NCBI RefSeq assembly: GCF_030272615.1
Contig: NC_081409.1
Span: 880,613,220 to 880,677,219 of the forward strand
From: Cryptomeria japonica
Lineage: Eukaryota; Streptophyta; Pinopsida; Cupressales; Cupressaceae
DNA length: 64,000 nt
Direction of reading: 5' to 3'
How positions within the stretch are numbered: position 1 is the stretch's first letter; each line of letters begins with the position of its first letter. The position numbers were made by a program, and so were the translations under genes. The notes beneath the pieces are model-generated. The model had not been told where the DNA came from and searched no databases. It was given only the letters and a program-made list of their open reading frames with translations. Positions 59,550 through 64,000 of the stretch are shown piece after piece.

Positions 59550-59790
59550 AATTGAAAAATGTCCTGAAATAATCCAAAAAAATTGAAAAATGTCTTGAAA
59601 TAATCCAAAAAAATTGAAAAATGTCTTGAAATAATCCAAAAAAATTGAAAAATGTCTTGAAATAATCCAAAAAGATTGAAAAATGTCCTGAAATAATCCA
59701 AAAAAAAATTGAAAAATGTCCTGAAAAAATCATAACAATTGAAAAATGTCCTGAGCTAATCCCTAAAAAGTCAAATAAAGTACTGAGAAA
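59550..59790. repeat. 31-bp tandem repeat, ~7 copies
   Basis: Units of the form ATTGAAAAATGTCYTGAAAT plus AATCCAAAAAA repeat about seven times, nearly perfectly at first and decaying to the right. Confidence 0.9.
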
Positions 59791-61017
59791 AAATGAACAC
59801 AAATTTTTTTTTCAAAACATTAAAATCCAAAAACAAGCATTTTGCAACAATATATCCGCTTTGTGCATAAGACAAGATCACCGAGCATCCCTCCAATGAC
59901 ATGCAATCACACACTATGTTTTAATGAAATCACGCATTACCAGATGAACTTTTTCAATCAAACCAGACATTCAAACTGATCAAAATTGTCATATCAATCA
60001 ACCTCAAAATCATTTGTCCTTGTCATGGGTCTTATACAGGGTGTGGTGTACTCAAAACTAGACTATGTCCTATCTTAGATGGGGTACCGCATGTCCTGAA
60101 ATGAGACAGCATGATCATTCTATCAGCACTTTCAACTTTTGACAATGAAGATCAAGATGTTTGTTTGACTTGTTTTGAATTGGTGAGTCTTATCATTTAT
60201 TGATTTATCTTCAATCACGTTCCTATGTTGCTCGATGATGTCACTGAGTGATTTAGAGTGACCGGGATGGTTCATGGTCCCTTTCTTTTTTGTTGTGATT
60301 GCTGTTTGTGGAATGTTTGTTACAAACTAGGGCAACGATATCATTGGGTGTCTGTGATAAGTATGTTCACTTTGTGAACGCCGCACATACCTCGACCCTT
60401 GATGTATGCACCCTAGGATGCTTCACTCATTCCTTGTGTGCGATATGTCTATCTTTTGCAAAAAGGGTTGCATTTCAGCTCTAGCCTTCAATACCATGAT
60501 GCTACGCATCCAGTTTGCTACATTAAAATAAAGGTTCTCACCTACAAAAGTGCTTTAGTGAAAGCAAGTTTTTCTTTGCCTCTAACTGTCCTCTGTCTCA
60601 TTTCTTCATACTAACATTTCTTCCGTTAGTTCGGATAGTCAGTTCAGTCTAGTTCTCTGATCTCCACACAAAAAAACATATGTTGCATCCTGCATTCATT
60701 GGTTAGTACATTTGCATTACATCAAGCATCATATCAAGCATTTTCTCCACTTCACATTATAAATGCATCGAAAACACATAAAAAAATATATCCATACATG
60801 TTCCGCAATGGTACATCAACAGTGCATAAGTCATCCATACATGGTGCATAATAACATAAGTCATAACACATTGCATCCCATCATATCGATGCATATCCTA
60901 TCATATGTCAAAATAATATGGGAGTACAAAATTGGACTGTCTGTCATAAGTATGGCTCGCAAGCTGACTACATAATGTCAAACTACATCTGTCTGTCATA
61001 AGGAGCACATGCCTCTA

Positions 61018-62261
61018 TCACTGGGTGCTCCCTCTGTCCTCCTCATCCCTGCCATGTCTCAAGGATGATGTCCCTCCTATCCCTGGTCCTGGCTGTGGTG
61101 GTCTCATAGGTCCACTCACCCCCATGCTACTCACTGACCTCCGAGAGCGTGCCCTGCTCTCTATCCTCGATCATGCCCGATATGATGCTGCTCTCTGCTC
61201 TAGTGGAACTGCACTCTCATATAGTGTCCTCCAATAGCATATCTCCTCTCTAGTCTCTACCAACATCTGTGCCATCTCACATGCACGAGCATCCCTAATC
61301 GAGCCAATGTACTTAGTGACTCTCTGTTCTTCTCACTGTGCCTGAGCTATTGTTGTATCTCAATCCACTATGAGTCTAGCTATCTCTGCTCTGAACTGAT
61401 CCTGCTATGTCCTCAAGATGGCATTCTGTCTCTCTAATGTTGCAATATGATCATACTCTGATGCCATGGTCTCCCAGCCAATCTCCCTCTCTATGATATC
61501 CAGATCATCTGCGTCGCACTCAAATAATCTGTACAATGTGTCTCTCCCTGTCACTGGGTCATACTCTATCATCTCCCCCTGAATCAAAATGCGGAGGATA
61601 CGCCATACATCCTCTAGTGTCACAGTCGCCTCTCCAGTTGCCAGATGGAATGAGGAAGTCTCTGAATGCCATCGCTCTGCCAATGTGGTAAGTAGTCCTA
61701 TGTTTGCCCTAATCTTAGGCATGAATGTGATATAGTATATCCCAAGTCTTGCTAATGTATCTTTGTCTGTGCTTCTAAGTCTATGTCATAACATGAAGCA
61801 GTCCGGTCAGTTCTCCCGCGTGATCAATGGATACTGTCGACTCTGCATCACAATTGGGGCACATTTTGTCAGTTTTAGGGTTTGCTCCTACGGGCTGCAT
61901 TTCCTTGTTTCATGTCCAAATCAAGGTGTTTCTAATCTCTTTTGACCTATCCTATTCTTATTCCCCCTTTTCGGATCATTTGCATGCCATTTTTGACCAA
62001 ATTAGGGTTGCCAGAGGACAACTGCGCTTGTGTGATAACTCCTGCACCTATGTAGCAACAAACTATGCCTGTGTACCCTACACAAGCGCAAAAGTTAGTT
62101 TCTGCATTTTCTGTGGGCCCTGCAATGTCCCGCAAGCAAGTCAAATTCATAAACTTGACAATATGGGTTTTTGAGATACATACCGCTGCTCCTGCATCGT
62201 CCGATCGTCTGTAGGTGCGTACATGTTCTCCAAGGTGCTCTACCATTGGAATGTTCACCAT
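61018..62261 (-). pseudogene. Antisense PMD gene of the large Tat element, core deleted, with one intron
   Basis: Homologous to 274-3086. Proposed exon 1 is 62261-62184 (26 codons, ending DDAGAA at donor GCG/GTATGTATC); exon 2 starts at 61842 after acceptor TTGTGATGCAG; the join is phase 0, as in the other copy. Exon 2 carries LLTTLAERWHSETSSFHL and GEATVTLEDVWRIL (about 61700-61600), typical of the PMD N-terminal part, then passes directly to the coiled coil (DYDHIATLERQNA region), EEICYWRTLYESAV and the Pro/Gly/Arg tail ending at 61018. The central PMD part with the LLQVWAYE motif is missing, about 370 codons. Around six in-frame stops. Inactive copy, but its plan agrees with the first. Confidence 0.75.
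61843..62183 (-). other. Predicted intron of the second antisense PMD gene
   Basis: 341 bases between GTATGTATC and TTGTGATGCAG on the minus strand. It contains three or four units of the GCGCTTGTGTG / GCCTGTGTA minisatellite (62025-62095). Confidence 0.6.
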
Positions 62262-62343
62262 CTCTCTGCAAGTGTCCTTTTCCAAAGCAACAAATTCTCC
62301 TCTTTGGCTAATGCAAATGAGCAATTTTCACTCTCTTTGTCTC

Positions 62344-62350
62344 ATTTATA
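62344..62350 (-). promoter_or_regulatory. Candidate TATA box of the second antisense PMD gene
   Basis: TATAAAT on the minus strand, about 83 bases upstream of the proposed ATG at 62261; the other copy has TATAAGATA 91 bases upstream of its ATG. Confidence 0.45.
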
Positions 62351-62611
62351 GGTCTTTGTCAGTGCATAGATGGACGTACACTCTCTCCATCTTATGCTGG
62401 TCGCAGTCTTCTATACCATCAATTGCTTGTCCTTTGTGTATCTAATCTCTGATTGTCGGTCCGTTTGATCCTATCATTTTTATTGATCAATTGGCCTCTT
62501 TTCTGCATGTTTCCGACCAATTCCTCGAGGGGGCTTGCATATGTCATTGTCAACTATCTGGGGCATTTCTAGTATTGTTCTTTGAAACAACGCTTAGAAT
62601 CACATTGTCTC

Positions 62612-64000
62612 AAGGAGGGGCGCAAAATGTAGACATCTAAAAATGGTCAATGCTTGCAGAATCATACTTTAACATTGGCGCATTGCCTTATTTTAGGGTT
62701 CTTGCATCGCATTAACATTTCTCCTATGTCATGCACTTGGTCTTTATCATTTACAAGCATCGAGTCATTCTTTTGCATTCTTCATTTGTCTTGCTTTTGA
62801 ATTTGGTCTTGTCAATAACAATCTTCAGTCATGATTTTGGTCGATCTTATCCTATCGCATCAATGTGCGTGCTCATTTGTCATCATTTTGGACATCATCA
62901 ATCCTAATTAGGGTTTTGTCCTCTTATCAATCTTGTCATCATGTGATCGATTTGTCATCAATCGTTGTCATTTTCAATCTTATCATCATGCGATCAATTT
63001 GTCATCGATCGTTGTCATTTTCAATCTTGTCATCTTGTGATCGATTTGTCATTGATCATTGTCATTTTCAATCTTGTCGTTTTGCTATCTATTTTGTCAT
63101 CGATCCTTGTCCTCTTGTCAACTTTGTCATTTTGCCATCGATTTGTCATCAATCGTCGTCTTTCTCAATCATGTCAATTTGGATCAATTAGTCATTGTTC
63201 CTCGTCAATTGGCGCATTTCTCAATCAAATCATTTATCACATTGATCATTTATCAATTCAAAATCATGATCGAGTCAACATCAAATCAATCTTACATCAA
63301 GACCTAATTGTCATCCTTGCATTGCTAATTCATCTTCTAGGGTTTCATGATTTAATCATTTAACCTTGTTTGTCATTTCTCCCTCTAGGATTAATAAATT
63401 ATTTATTTATCCTAAGTCTTCATGTCACAATTAAATGTTTATTTAATTGGCTAACTAATTCCTCCCTCTTTGTGAATTAATTAATAAATGAAAAATTGTT
63501 AATTAATTCACTTAATTCCTAATTTTCTCATTTTCTAATTTTTCTAATTCCTAATTTCCTCATTTTCTAATTTCCTAATTTCTAATTCATCTAATTTCAA
63601 TTCTCTCCTATTTTTCTCCTAATTTCATGGGAATGACATTTCAATTTGTCATAATTTGTCATAATTGACAATCAATCAATTTTGACATAGAAATTTGTCA
63701 TAATTTTGTCATAATTGTCAATCAATCAATCTTGCATAGAAAGTGCAAATTTGTCATAATTTGTCATAATTGACATTCTTGGTTTGCAATTTCCATTCGA
63801 ATCTCTTCATGCTAATTTGATCTTTTCTCCAATTTATCTATAAATTGGATGAATTTCTTCAATCAAGATCCCTACCTAGCCGAATCAATCACGCTTCGAG
63901 TATTCTTGCGCTACTTGTCAATCTTGCTTTCACATTTGGTTTATGCACTTGAAGGTGAGATCCACGAACAAAGCTATTTGAAGGAGAAAGAGGGACAATG
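62612..64000 (+). repeat. Polypurine tract and 3' LTR of the Tat element (cut by window end)
   Basis: AAGGAGGGGCGCAAAA (62612-62627), then TGTAGACATC at 62628. Matches 47220-48592 to the last base of the window. Confidence 0.9.

Larger units (their letters stand above)
59060..61017 (+). other. 3' non-coding region of the Tat element
   Basis: Begins with an A-rich tract (59095-59225), then hairpins and a 31-bp tandem array, then about 1.2 kb of ordinary sequence ending in ACAT-rich text (60700-60950) that resembles 1-200. Confidence 0.65.
47220..64000 (+). mobile_element. Tat-lineage Ty3 LTR retrotransposon, >16.7 kb, runs off the window
   Basis: LTR copies begin at 47220 and 62628 (TGTAGACG / TGTAGACA) and match to the window end. 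Gene order gag, protease, RT, RNase H, archaeal-type RNase H, integrase, without chromodomain, is diagnostic for the Tat lineage (relatives: Ogre, Retand, Grande). Extra antisense ORFs between integrase and 3' LTR are known in this lineage. Here that ORF is a PMD gene with an intron. The 5' flank CAATG (47215-47219) may be half of a target duplication; the other half lies outside the window. Confidence 0.92.

Overview
The window looks like nuclear DNA from a seed plant with a very large, repeat-dominated genome. A gymnosperm such as a conifer is my inference, not something the sequence proves. The evidence is AT-rich spacers, many old and mutated LTR retrotransposons of plant types (Tat and chromovirus Ty3, SIRE-like and other Copia), a plant L1 LINE with an RNase H domain, a plant-only DUF247 gene and plant mobile domain (PMD) sequences. 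Nothing looks bacterial, organellar or viral in the narrow sense. I found no tRNA, rRNA or CRISPR.

Layout. 1-3418 is the 3' end of a Tat-like Ty3 element carrying an antisense, intron-containing PMD gene, followed by its 3' LTR from 3419. 4164-6404 is a 5'-truncated chromovirus pol with a chromodomain, then its LTR from 6426. 7.3-9.8 kb is non-coding, with a purine tract and two strong hairpins. 9839-12640 is the 5' part of a Copia element (LTR, PBS, leader, gag, protease stub). 12.6-15.4 kb is AT-rich degenerate repeat. 15412-16806 (minus) is the only candidate host gene, DUF247, with one in-frame TAG. 17422-24011 is a near full-length LINE bounded by a 12-bp target duplication, with ORF1, ORF2 (EN, RT, RNase H) and an unexplained third ORF. 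24.5-35.2 kb is AT-rich repeat containing a 500-bp tandem duplication, an exactly bounded 2.3-kb non-autonomous LTR element (26129-28409), and an ancient duplication whose second copy holds a minus-strand LTR element (31179-34262). 35177-43915 is a Copia element with about 2.8-kb LTRs, a gag with several zinc knuckles and no recognisable pol. 46132-47183 is part of an unidentified transposase-like gene. From 47220 to the window end is a Tat-lineage Ty3 element of more than 16.7 kb: long LTRs, gag-protease-RT in one frame broken by 19 stops and no frameshift, RNase H, a second archaeal-type RNase H, integrase, and again an antisense PMD gene with the same exon-intron plan.

How the parts relate. 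Nearly everything is transposon sequence in decay, with elements interrupting or abutting one another. The most distinctive features are the PMD gene carried antisense inside two Tat elements with its own TATA box and a phase-0 intron, and a four-copy hairpin motif with an AAAA bulge and covarying stems in the same Tat element, two copies in pol and two in the 3' non-coding part. The PMD gene and the hairpins are the best candidates for something under-described.
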